DNA of 64,000 nucleotides from Colius striatus (Eukaryota; Chordata; Aves; Coliiformes; Coliidae), in contig NC_084776.1 of NCBI RefSeq assembly GCF_028858725.1, positions 6,448,001 through 6,512,000 of the forward strand, read 5' to 3'. Shown here piece by piece: positions 55,084 to 64,000 of this stretch. The translations under genes and the position numbers were made by a program. Under the pieces are notes generated by a model. That model saw nothing but the letters and a program-made list of their open reading frames with translations, made no database searches and was not told where the DNA came from. Every line of letters starts with the position of its first letter. Position 1 is the first letter of the stretch.

Positions 55084-57927
55084 TCAAGCAGCCTCACCAC
55101 CAGCCCTGTCCGCCGTGGGGCTCATCTCTGGGGCCTTACTGCCATGGCTGAGGGCCCAGGCATGCTGCAGCTGGCACAGCAGCCCGGGCAGCAGCGAGTC
55201 CAGCAGCGCCAGGCCCTCCGCGGTGCACCGCAGGCCCCTGAGGAAGCAGCCGTGGCTGAGCCCTGCTTGCCACATGGGAGCACCCTGCCACCACCATGGC
55301 ACCCCTAGGGCTCATCCACCACCATGGCACCCTCAGGGCTCACCCACTGTCCAGGAGCAGCCAGCCCTGCTGCTGCAGCGTCCTCGCCTCTCCTGGTGCC
55401 CTGAACACGGCCTCCAGGCTGAGCTGGGGGGAGAAGTGCCCCCAGCGCTGTGTGCCCAGGGTGCAGGGAGGGTTGTTAGCAATGGGTTCTTAAGGGCAGG
55501 TGGATTTTAGGGTCCCCCTCGGGTGGATCCTCACCTCGTGCGTGACACCCTCGTCTGTGCGCAGTCCCAGGGCGAGCACCTCCTCCAGCCTGCGGGCACA
55601 GGGAGAGCTGTGAGGTGGCACAGGAGGGGACACAGGGAAGATGGGGGTCCCAATCATAATGGTGGGGGTGGGAAGAGTCCTGCAGAGCTCATCCAGCCCA
55701 ACTCCCTGCTAAAGCAGGTTCCCCTCGAGCAGGGGCACAGCAACGTGTCGAGGTGGGTTTGGAAACCTCCAGAGGAGCCTCCACACCCTCCCTGGGCAGC
55801 CTGGGCCAGGGCTCCATCACCTCAGCACCAAATAAGTTGCTCCTTGTGTTTCAGTGGAATTTTACTCACTGCTCCAGTGGGCTCAGCACCACTCTCCTCC
55901 TGGTGCCGTGCCCCCGGCTCTGCACCTCCTGCATCCAGGCGTCCGGCTCCAGCGTCTGGACACGAGCCTCCCGGCTGCAGCCGCCCTCAGCCCACGGCAC
56001 AAACCGCCCGTGGGCCCCTGCAAGAGCAGGGGGGACACACAGCTGAGCTGAAGGGGCACACACAGCCATGCATGACCCTCCACCAGCCCACCACCACAGC
56101 TTACCTGGCCCCACGCCGATGTACTGCTCAGCCCGCCAGTACGACAGGTTGTGGGCACTGAGGGCACCCTGGGGGAGAGGGTTGCATGGAGTGAGAGGGG
56201 GCTGAGCCTGCTGGGGGGGCATGACATGGGGGGGAGGGGGCACAGCATGGGGGACACCCCACCTTCCTTGCAAAATTGGAGACCTCATAGTGGCGGAAGC
56301 CAGCGGCCACCAGTATGGCACAGGCTGTGTGGTACATGTCAGCCAGGAGGTCCTGGGGGGGTGTGGGCAGGGATCCCCCCAAGACCTGTGCCGCCAGCGC
56401 TGTGCCCCGCTCCAGCGTCAGCTGGTACAGGGAGATGTGATCATCACAGAGCCCCAGCGCCATCTCCAGTCCCCGGGCCCAGGCGCTCTGGCTCTGCCCT
56501 GGCAGCCCGAAGAGGAGGTCAAGGGAGGTTCTGCCAGGGAAGAGCCTCCGTGCCACCTCCACAGCCTCCCGTGCCTCTGCAGCCGTGTGCTCCCGGCCCA
56601 GCAGCCGCAGCTCAGCGTCATCCAGCGACTGTGGAGACAGCAATGGCAGTGAGGGACACAGGGGTGGAGAGAGCAATGGCAGCGAGGGACACAGGGGTGG
56701 AGAGAGCAATGGCAGTGACAGACACAGGGGTGGAGAGAGCAATGGCAGTGACGGACACAGGGGGAGCGAGGGGGACAGGATGGGGGACAGCCCCTCTCAC
56801 CTGGACACCGATGGAGAGGCGGTTGACCCCAGCTGCCCTGAAGCCAGCGAGGCGTGGGGAGCTGCTGGAGCTGGGGTTGGCCTCCAGCGTGACCTCGGCA
56901 GCAGCAGGGAGGTGGGCAGCCCCCGCCACGGCCTCCAGCACCGCCGCAATGGTGCGGGGGCTCGCCAGGCTGGGGGTGCCCCCACCGAAGAAGACGGAGG
57001 TGACTCTGTAGGGCAGAGGGTGGGGAGGTGAAGGTGAAGGGCCCAGGACTCCACCTGAGACCCCCCCACACATACATACACCCACCTCTGCACCTGGCCA
57101 AGGCGGAGCAGGGTGCGTGCCTCCCGCACCAGGCAGGCGCGCACGGCCGCCTCGTCCACCGCCGGCACCACGTACTTGTTGAAGTTGCAGTAGAAGCAGC
57201 GCTTGCGGCAGTAGGGCCACTGCGGGCACAGGGCACCGTGGGGGATGACCACACGCCCAGGCACCCCATTTTGGGCAGGGGGACAGCCTCAGGCATGGAC
57301 CCAGCGCTCCCCACTGCTCCCATGGGCACAAGGTGCAGCCCCCCTTCATGTGCACGGCTCAGGGACTCCCTCAGCACCTCTCCCATGTGCATGGCAATGG
57401 GCCCCCACAAGTGCCCCATGGCATGTGCCAGGCTGGGATGCCCCCCATGTGCAAGCCCCGGGGTCCTACATACACCCACTCGTGTGCACGTCCCTGGGGA
57501 TCCCACATTCACCACCCAAGCTGTGCAAGTCCCTCATGTTCCCCCATGTGTGTAATCCGCGGGGTCCTCCCCCAACTCCCGCGTGTGGCAGCCCCCTGCC
57601 CCCACGTGCACCCTCCCAGCTTTGCAAGCCCCAGGCCCCTTGCACGTTCGCCCCCGACATCTGCAAGTCCCCGGGTCCCGTCCTGCTACATGTGCAAGCC
57701 TGGAGGCCGCCGTGCACCCGCCTCGCGTGCGATCCCCGGGACCCTCCCACGCGTGCACGGCCCCGGCATTCCCCGCTCACGTGCACGTAGAGCGCGGCCG
57801 CGGCGGGGGCGGCCGGTCCCGGGGCCGGTCCCGGGGCAGCACTCGATGCCGAGCCCCGTCCCGGGCCGCCCCCGCCGGGCCGCCCCGCAGCAGCGGCCGC
57901 CGCCCGCCGCCACCCCCGCGCCGCCAT
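55084..57927 (-). CDS. RSAD1: radical SAM domain-containing protein 1 (HemW-like)
   Basis: Nine coding exons give 458 aa (human 442): 57781-57927, 57086-57219, 56801-57005, 56263-56628, 56105-56168, 55870-56017, 55535-55589, 55344-55447, 55084-55237. Phases all agree. The first exon gives an Ala/Gly-rich leader ending in ALYVH, a plausible mitochondrial presequence. The radical SAM iron-sulfur motif CRKRCFYC sits at residues 53-60 (Cys 53, 57, 60). The SAM-binding FFGGGTPS is at 99-106. [53 protein letters not shown] and IGVGPGAHGRF follow in the order known for HemW/CPDH-like proteins. Family knowledge: HemW-type proteins are thought to act as heme chaperones in the respiratory chain; RSAD1 is the mitochondrial animal homologue. 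The third intron is almost wholly a 33-bp minisatellite, and intron 6 carries a CR1 fragment beside its donor. Confidence 0.95.
55655..55863 (-). mobile_element. CR1 LINE fragment abutting RSAD1 exon 6 donor
   Basis: Minus-oriented CR1 3' UTR-like sequence sharing long words with 17,998-18,190 (CCTGCTAAAGCAGGTTCCCC, GAGCCTCCACACCCTCCCTG, CAGCCTGGGCCAGG). Recognisable CR1 sequence runs to about 55,862, within about seven bases of the RSAD1 exon 6 donor GTGAGT at 55,864-55,869. Confidence 0.85.
56632..56770. repeat. 33-bp minisatellite making up RSAD1 intron 3
   Basis: About four copies of a 33-bp unit: CAATGGCAG starts at 56,641, 56,674, 56,707 and 56,740. They nearly fill the 172-bp intron (56,629-56,800). 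On the transcribed strand the unit is pyrimidine-rich, so the array itself supplies the polypyrimidine tract of the exon 4 acceptor. Copies differ at only one or two bases, suggesting recent turnover. Confidence 0.9.
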
Positions 57928-58319
57928 CGAGTCCCGCCCCGGGACGGCCCCGAGCCCCGGCCAGGGCGGAGCGGGGAGGGAGCGGGGCGGGCGGACAGCC
58001 CTGCGCTGCCGGCGGGGGATGGCGGGGCCGGTGCGCCTCGGCGCGGCCCCTCCCGCGGACACGGTCCCCGTGAGGCTCGGGGATCCCCGGAGCTGCCCCC
58101 GCGTGCCCCGGCCGGGCTGCGCCGCGGCGTGTCCGCTGGGTTGTGCAAGGCTGGTGTATTAATAGCCACGCAGACGGGAGAAGTGCCCGTGACTAAGGCC
58201 GTGGGCTCAGATTCCTTTTTCCAAGCCGGGAGCGGGCAGCTCAGAGTAACCCAGCCGTGACGCACCGCTCCCCCTCCCCGGGCCGCGGCTGCCCGGAGTT
58301 TCCCGGCGGCAGCGGGGGC
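57928..58319. promoter_or_regulatory. RSAD1 CpG-island promoter, possibly bidirectional
   Basis: CpG-rich DNA upstream of the RSAD1 ATG and continuing through a TATA box on the other strand at 58,320. About 390 bp separate the RSAD1 start codon and that TATA box, a spacing typical of divergent promoters. The interval 58,140-58,210 is AT-richer. No coding exon is seen in it. Confidence 0.55.
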
Positions 58320-58326
58320 TATAAGA
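58320..58326 (+). promoter_or_regulatory. TATA box TATAAGA
   Basis: TATAAGA on the plus strand inside a CpG-rich promoter. It predicts a transcription start near 58,350 and lies about 80 bp before an ATG at 58,402. Confidence 0.5.
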
Positions 58327-58344
58327 ACGGGGGGCGGTGCGGGG

Positions 58345-59610
58345 ACGGCAGCGCTGGAGCCCGCCTGCAGCCCCGCACACACCGAGGCTGTGCCGCCGGA
58401 CATGAGGGTCCCCGTTCCATCTCCTGTGAGTATGTGCGGCCGCGGCTGCGTCCTCCCGGGGAGGGTGCGATGGCCATGGGGCATCTCAAGAGGGATGTGC
58501 CCCGGGGAAGGGGGTGGGGAGGGCACGGAAAGCGTCCTGGGCACTGTGAATGAGGAGCAGGGATGGGGCGAGGGGGCTGGTACCCCCTTGTGCTGGCTGT
58601 GACTGGTGCTTGCCGTGTTTCTCAACGTTGTTTCTTACTCCCCCAAGCCAGGGCTGACTTCGACTCCATGTCTCCCCAGGGAACACTCAGGGATGGTGAG
58701 TACACAGGGCACTTCTGGGCAGAACAAGGGCTGTGCAAATGGGGGATGTCTCAGACAGGAGCCAGAGGAGAAGCTCCTCTTGCTGCAGGCCTGTCCTGCA
58801 CCTGGGTTACTGCTGGGGGGAGCAAAGGAAGCTAAAAGTCCTTCCCTGAACCTAAGACCTAGAGGTCCACTGTGGCCCCAAGGTCACTGGCTGCAGTTAC
58901 AGACATGCAGGGAAGGTCCTTGACATGGAAGGAAGGTTTAAACAGGGGTCCTAAAACCAGGGCAGGAAGCAGAGCTGAGTTTTGCTTGCACATTCCCCGG
59001 TCACACCAGGGTGGGCAGAGGCAAAGCTGGTGACACATGCTGACACCAGCCCCACGAGCAGTTTGGGAACATCTCCCGCTGGAGAGATGCTGTTGCAGAA
59101 AGGATCTGATGAACCCCCCTGTATGGTGTTTTTCTCTTTCAGAGAGCAGGCACGAACTGTGGGCATGCTGTCCACAGAGTCTGCTTCCATGGGTAGAGCC
59201 CACAGGCCAGCTGGGAGATCCAGGATGGACACTTTGCTGATGCTTCACCTCTCTCCCTGGTGCACCGTTTCCCCGCAGGCGCCGGAGGAAGCCCCAGCAC
59301 AGCAGTGACGGCCTCACCAGCAGCCCTGCTTGGGGAGGAAGTGGGAAGGAGAGGACTTAGGAGGTCAGCAGCAAGGTCATCTGCATCCCAGCTGGGGTGG
59401 GACACTCCTGCCGGTGAGGAAGAGGAGCTCTGCTCTTCCAGTCCTCGGAGGAGTGTTTCATGGTTGGGAGGTACCAAATAACTCCCGTAAAATGCTGTCC
59501 CAGCTACACTCTGCTTCACATTGCCACTGGGACAGGAACTTTGGTATTCCTGCAATGTCCTTACTGTCTGTCTTGTCCAAAACAACAGAATAAACAATAC
59601 CAAGTCTACC
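58345..59610 (+). other. unassigned plus-strand transcription unit
   Basis: A plausible small spliced unit: TATA box, then an ATG at 58,402 opening MRVPVPSP directly before a GTGAGT donor (58,426). A mini-exon ends at 58,695 in GGGATG before GTGAGT, with possible acceptors before 58,665 and 58,680. A strong acceptor TTTTTCTCTTTCAG ends at 59,142 and another, CCGTTTCCCCGCAG, at 59,278. AATAAA lies at 59,589. The possible joined frames are short (about 40-45 residues), with no signal peptide, domain or hormone cleavage site that I recognise. In human no gene occupies this gap; CHAD lies inside ACSF2 instead, and its leucine-rich repeats are absent here. It could be a long noncoding RNA, a small-peptide gene, or chance sites in GC-rich DNA. 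Confidence 0.3.
59589..59594 (+). terminator. poly(A) signal AATAAA of the unassigned unit
   Basis: AATAAA on the plus strand followed within 30 bases by GT-rich sequence, as a working poly(A) site would have. It converges toward the ACSF2 poly(A) signal about 440 bp away; the DNA between (59,611-60,031) shows no gene. Confidence 0.35.
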
Positions 59611-60031
59611 TTGGAGAAGTGTTTTTGAGGGTCAGGGGCTCCAGGGGAGGTGTGGGAAGTGGGTGAGTGTATCCAGACAGCTTTAGGGAGCCCCTTGCCA
59701 CGTGAAGTCTCTCTACAGCCCTTGCCCCTCATTTCAAGTTCATCAGCTGTGTTATATGACTTAGAGCATCAGCAACACACAAGCAGAGAAAGCCTTCACC
59801 CACCTTGGGAAGCCAGGCCAGGCTGCTAATGACTTTAAAATACCTACCAGCATCTGTGCAAGTCCTCTGAAACCACTGCAGCCAAACTGCTCAGAGACAC
59901 GAGGGTTTAAAACCTTCATAAGGCCTTTCAGTTACTGGACAGAATTCCAGAAATAAGCATCCCTTCCTCACACCACAGTATTTCTGTTGGCAAAGAAACA
60001 AACCCAACTGGGGAAAAAAAAGGCTCTCTGT

Positions 60032-60037
60032 TTTATT
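60032..60037 (-). terminator. ACSF2: ACSF2 poly(A) signal AATAAA
   Basis: AATAAA on the minus strand about 136 bp past the ACSF2 stop codon. Confidence 0.7.
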
Positions 60038-60172
60038 GACTAAAAGTGCCACCAGCCTGATGTCAGGCAGAGAAGGTCTCTGCTGCATTGCCCAAGGCAC
60101 AGGTGAAAAGCAGAGGCAACACTGGCTGAGGTGGGCCTCATTTATCCCATTTTTTGCTCTGCCTTCCCAAGT

Positions 60173-62822
60173 TCAAAGCTGAAGGTGCTTCTCCATCTGC
60201 TCCCTCAACTTGTATTTCTGAATCTGGAAGAAAGTGCAGAGAGGAGGTGGAACTGAGGCTCAGATGGGAGGTGGAACAGGAGGCTCCTGCCCTGCCTCCT
60301 TCCCTCTTACCTTGCCCGAGATGGTGAGCGGGTACTGAGCCACAAACACGATGTACCTGGGGATCTTGAAATGGGAGATCTGGGAAGAGAAAACCAAACA
60401 GACTGCTGGGAACAGGAGCTGCCCACACCAGGACTGCCAGGGCTGCATCCCCAGTTGCCCTGGATCTCTGGCCTTTCATCTGCAGGTCTCCAGCAGCTGC
60501 TGGGTGTCCTGGCCTGGCAGGGAACTGGGAGACTCACCTTCCCTTTGCAGAAAGCTTTAATCTCCTCCTCGGTGCAGTCCTGCCCAGGCCTCACTCGGAT
60601 GCAGGCACAGATTTCTTCTCCCATCCTCGAATCCTTCACACCAACCACCTGGTTTGGGGCAGAGGGACAGTGGGGACATCCCTCTCCTCTCATAGAGTAC
60701 CAGTGCTGGCCCCCAGCACGAGCCCTGACCCAGCTCACGGGATGCTGGAGGTGTGGGGCTATGTAAAGGAAGTGCTTGACCACTCCACCAGTGCTTTCTA
60801 CACGATGTGGAGCCCTCCTGGAAGGACTTCCTACCTGTTTGCCAGAGGAAAAGCAGTAGAGCAGGCTGGGCACCCCCATGCCAACACCTTCCTTTGGTTT
60901 TGCAAAGTCACTGGACCAACGACTGAGTCAGAGCAGCCAGGCAGCAGCTCATCATGGGTGTAACATGGGCCTGTCGTCCCTTTGCATGCCTCTGCTTCCC
61001 CCCAAAATGAGGCAACAGGTTTTCACAACCAACAGAGAGACTTTGGAGGCTGCTGCTGGTGTTTTGGGATTCCCAGACAGAATGGCAGGAGAGGGATGAA
61101 GTTGAATTGAAGGATTATTTGAAACCCCTATAATCTCAGCCCTATAATCACTGCCTGTGGCACCAGGAGATGGGCTTCCCAAGGCTGATCACTCTCTGAA
61201 GTTTGCTCACACATTTCACAAGAGTCCTGCTGTCCCTCCCTGCCTTAACCAGTATCTTAAAATCCTAGAGACACGTCGATCCTTTTGAGTCCAGACCAGT
61301 GACATAAAGCCCTAGAAACTACATAAACAGGGCTGGTTTGCAACCCATCTGCACTGGGAGTGTTCCAAGGAGAGATGCTAGCCTGGCACAGGCACAACAC
61401 TGACTAAATAACTGGTTTATTTATGGGAAAACTTGTCTGGCACAAAACCTGGAGGAGAACAATCCCAGCAGATTGGGAGCAGCTGCTCAGTGCTGCAAAT
61501 CATTGCTGCCTCACAGAGGGGAGAAACTGAGTCTCACTCCTCACCTCCAGGGATTTGTTGGAGTCTTTTTGGATTTAGGAGTTCAGTAATGAATTGTCAG
61601 TAAAAACTGTCCTTCCAGACTGCTTTCCAAGTGAGAATTTCTAAGGGAGCTGTGAAAGAGGACATGCAGTTGAAAGACTGCAGAAGAATGGCAGTGACTA
61701 CTCTGCAGATGTCAAACTGGTGCACAGTGGGGTTGCCCAAAACTATGTGCCTCGTGCCAGGAGCTCTGTCTGCCCCTTCCATGCCAGGAGCCTCTCCTTC
61801 CTGCCTGTCAACCAATATTACATGAAAGCTGATGCTGAAAACAGAGGAAGACAACCAGGTCCCAAACAACAGTCCCAGCAGCTTTGTGTACATGTTTCCT
61901 GTCACAGGAACCATCGCTCCTCGCCCACCACACCTCCCTCCCGCTCACCTGGACCTCCTCAACCTTAGGATGGGTGTGGAGAAACTGCTCAAGTTCTGCT
62001 GGGTAGATGTTCTCTCCTCCTCGAATGATCATGTCTTTACAACGGCCTATAATTTTGCAGTAGCCATGCTCATCCAGGCTGGCAATGTCCCTGCAACGAC
62101 ACCACACCCCTAGTCCTGTCCCACTTGAGTGGAAGAATGGCTGATGGTCCCACCCAGACCAAAGAGCTCCTGCTACAGCCAGACCTTGCCATCAGCAGTG
62201 TCCACACAAACATCAGGGCTTAGGGAGAGGCAATTCCTGCCCCTGTGGTGCATCCCCACAGCCCTTCCATCGCACCAGAAGCAGAGGGATTATCCCCAAC
62301 ACGGAGGGCTCTGTGCTACAAGCTGTTCTGAAGTTTCATGGACAGACCAGAAAGCTAAAGTGGGCAGCTTTCCCTGCTTTGGGAGTCACAGCCAAGGCAC
62401 TCCTGTACACACCCAGGAGGATCAGGGCTGCTTCCAGACTCACCCTGTCTTGTACCACCCCTCAGCACTGACCACCTCGCTGGTCTTGTCAGGGTCATCC
62501 CAATAGCCCAGCATGACGCAGTAGCCACGGATCTGAAGCTCCCCAGGAGTGTTCAGAGGCACAGACTGCCCTGTTTCTGGATCTTCGATTTTTGCCTGTG
62601 ATGGAAGAGAAGAAGAGCTTAGGAGGGGATGTCTGAGCCAAACATGATGGCACAAACTGACTCTGTCACCAGAGAGAGAGAGGACAGAGGACCTGGGGCA
62701 GGTGGGGAGGTCACCTCTGTGTGGGGGAAGATGTATCCCACTGTCTCAGTCTTTCTGGTGATGCTGTCGTTGGGGAATCCCATGAAGGTGACAGGGCTGT
62801 TTTCTGTGGTCCCATAGGCAAC
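60173..62822 (-). CDS. ACSF2: acyl-CoA synthetase family member 2, C-terminal third (partial)
   Basis: Six terminal coding exons, 210 residues, all in phase: 62715-62822, 62444-62595, 61949-62090, 60538-60648, 60311-60379, 60173-60223. They carry the late motifs of the ANL adenylating superfamily: [35 protein letters not shown], the hinge region [18 protein letters not shown], and [15 protein letters not shown] with the catalytic C-terminal lysine, ending HLQL. Family knowledge: ACSF2 is a mitochondrial enzyme that activates medium-chain fatty acids to acyl-CoA through an acyl-AMP intermediate. The nucleotide-binding N-terminal two thirds must lie past 64,000; I found no further exon between 62,823 and the right edge. 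The 1.3-kb intron 60,649-61,948 is plain. CHAD, which in human sits inside this gene on the opposite strand, is not in the visible part. Confidence 0.94.
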
Positions 62823-64000
62823 CTGCAAACACAAGAGGAGAAACGTGCCTCAAGGGGACCGCGCTGCTCCCGGTGTGGGAGAGATGAAGGTAGTGATGAG
62901 CACAGAGGGGACTGGGATGGGAGCAAGATCTCACAAGTCAGTCAGGTCACAGGCAAGCACTACTCTCCTGGCTTGTGGATGGGGGTCTGCAGACACTCCT
63001 GACAGAGTCCTGGAGACACAGGAGCTATAGCAGCACTGCACCTGCTCTTCTCTCTTCCATGGCTGTGCTCCACGCCCTGACCACCCACAACACCCTGGGT
63101 ACCAAACTACTTTTCTTGGAGGATCCCATGGTTCACCTTCCTTTTTTTTCACTCAAGCCCTGTCCTGTTGACTTCCTACCATCCTTGCCAGACACTGATC
63201 TTGCCTTGCTGCCCTTGCAGCCATCTCTCAAGGTGCTGAGGTCATCATCCACAGCTCAGAGCACATCAGACATCACTTTGGAAAAACCTTGGATCCAGCA
63301 GCGAGCTCCTGTGGGAGACCACGTGTCCCACAGCAGGGCTGCTTGCTCCAGATCGTTTTGTGCACACATCAGCTCCTGTAACCCTCCTAAAGGCATCACG
63401 AGGCTGCACAGTACTCAGTGCAGCTGCACTTACAGACCAAAAGCCTCACAGCAGGACAAAAGCTGCTCACTGCTAAGCCTCCCTCACCGCTAATCCCAGC
63501 GGCAGGCCCCGAGTCACCTCAGCTGAGGGTCACCTCTCCTTGGAGTAAAATTCCAGCTCTTTATGCCCAGTCCCATGGCCTGCTGAGGCAGCAGGAGATG
63601 GGCAGGAGGTGCTCTGGGCAGCTCTGAGCTGTGATGAGGCACCGTCGCTGCAATTGCTGCTTCACCTCCAGCTCGTGAGAGCTGCATTTGAGCGGTGGGA
63701 CATGCTGGAGCACTGCTCTGGTCTCTAATCCGCTCAGCACATCGTGTGTCATCAGGCAGGGGTTCTCTCCCATCCACTAACATCACCAGTGCTTTGCTGG
63801 CAGAGCACAGATGGGAGTGGGTCCAGTGCTGTTTGCTCCTTTCTCCTCCAGATCTTCAAAGGCTGACACATGAGCAGCTCTGACCCACAGAACTGGGGCT
63901 CAACCATCTTCCTGCCTTTAAGAGCAAACGGCCAGGCTCCATCGCTGCCTGCAAGGGCCAGTCTGCATGGGGCTCACCAAACTCCAGGCACTGCACCCCA
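62823..64000 (-). other. ACSF2: ACSF2 intron, runs off window
   Basis: Upstream of the exon starting YGTTENS-type sequence, the remaining 1.2 kb shows no ACSF2 exon and no leucine-rich-repeat (CHAD) sequence on either strand. Short frames only. Read as a single long intron continuing beyond the window. Confidence 0.6.

Noticed and set aside
58859-59732. Minus-strand frames of 152 and 197 codons between RSAD1 and ACSF2
   Set aside because: No domain, no splice sites forming a chain on that strand, and they run opposite to the better-supported plus-strand signals.

Overview
This is a vertebrate nuclear window, most likely from a bird. The reasons are: compact genes with many introns of 70-700 bp, several GC-rich CpG islands, CR1 LINE fragments as the only interspersed repeat I can name (one ending in the ATTCTATG-type tail typical of sauropsid CR1), and a gene order matching human 17q21.33 (ACSF2, RSAD1, MYCBPAP, EPN3, SPATA20, then CACNA1G). 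I cannot name the species. All exon coordinates were worked out by hand from reading frames, GT/AG sites and remembered mammalian orthologues; no alignment was run.

Layout. From 1 to about 17,600 I see no gene. A CpG-rich block sits at the left edge (CACNA1G should lie just beyond it by synteny), followed by about 16 kb with a second CpG patch, AT-rich islands carrying homeodomain-type motifs, a 23-bp tandem repeat and a near-perfect miRNA-like hairpin at 17,256-17,311. Then five protein genes follow head to tail, all on the minus strand: SPATA20 (17,667-29,770; 16 exons, 758 aa), EPN3 (30,414-36,018, with a 5' UTR exon near 38,600; 9 coding exons, 641 aa if one apparent 1-base insertion is discounted), MYCBPAP (42,409-53,951; 19 exons, 931 aa), RSAD1 (55,084-57,927; 9 exons, 458 aa) and the last six coding exons of ACSF2 (60,173-62,822; it continues past the right edge). 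Between RSAD1 and ACSF2 lies an unassigned plus-strand unit (about 58,345-59,610) with a TATA box, splice-like sites and a poly(A) signal.

The genes are unrelated in function: a thioredoxin-fold spermatid protein, an endocytic epsin, a MYCBP/sperm-associated protein, a HemW-like radical SAM protein and a mitochondrial acyl-CoA synthetase. They share arrangement rather than pathway. The clearest coupling is EPN3/SPATA20: the EPN3 poly(A) signal lies about 156 bp upstream of the SPATA20 start codon, so one CpG island covers both the EPN3 3' UTR and the SPATA20 promoter. CR1 fragments fill much of several small introns and some end within tens of bases of splice sites. Two minisatellites (13/52 bp upstream of MYCBPAP; 33 bp making up an RSAD1 intron) are the other conspicuous structures. 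I saw no retroviral, LTR or Polinton-like remains and no CRISPR-like structure.
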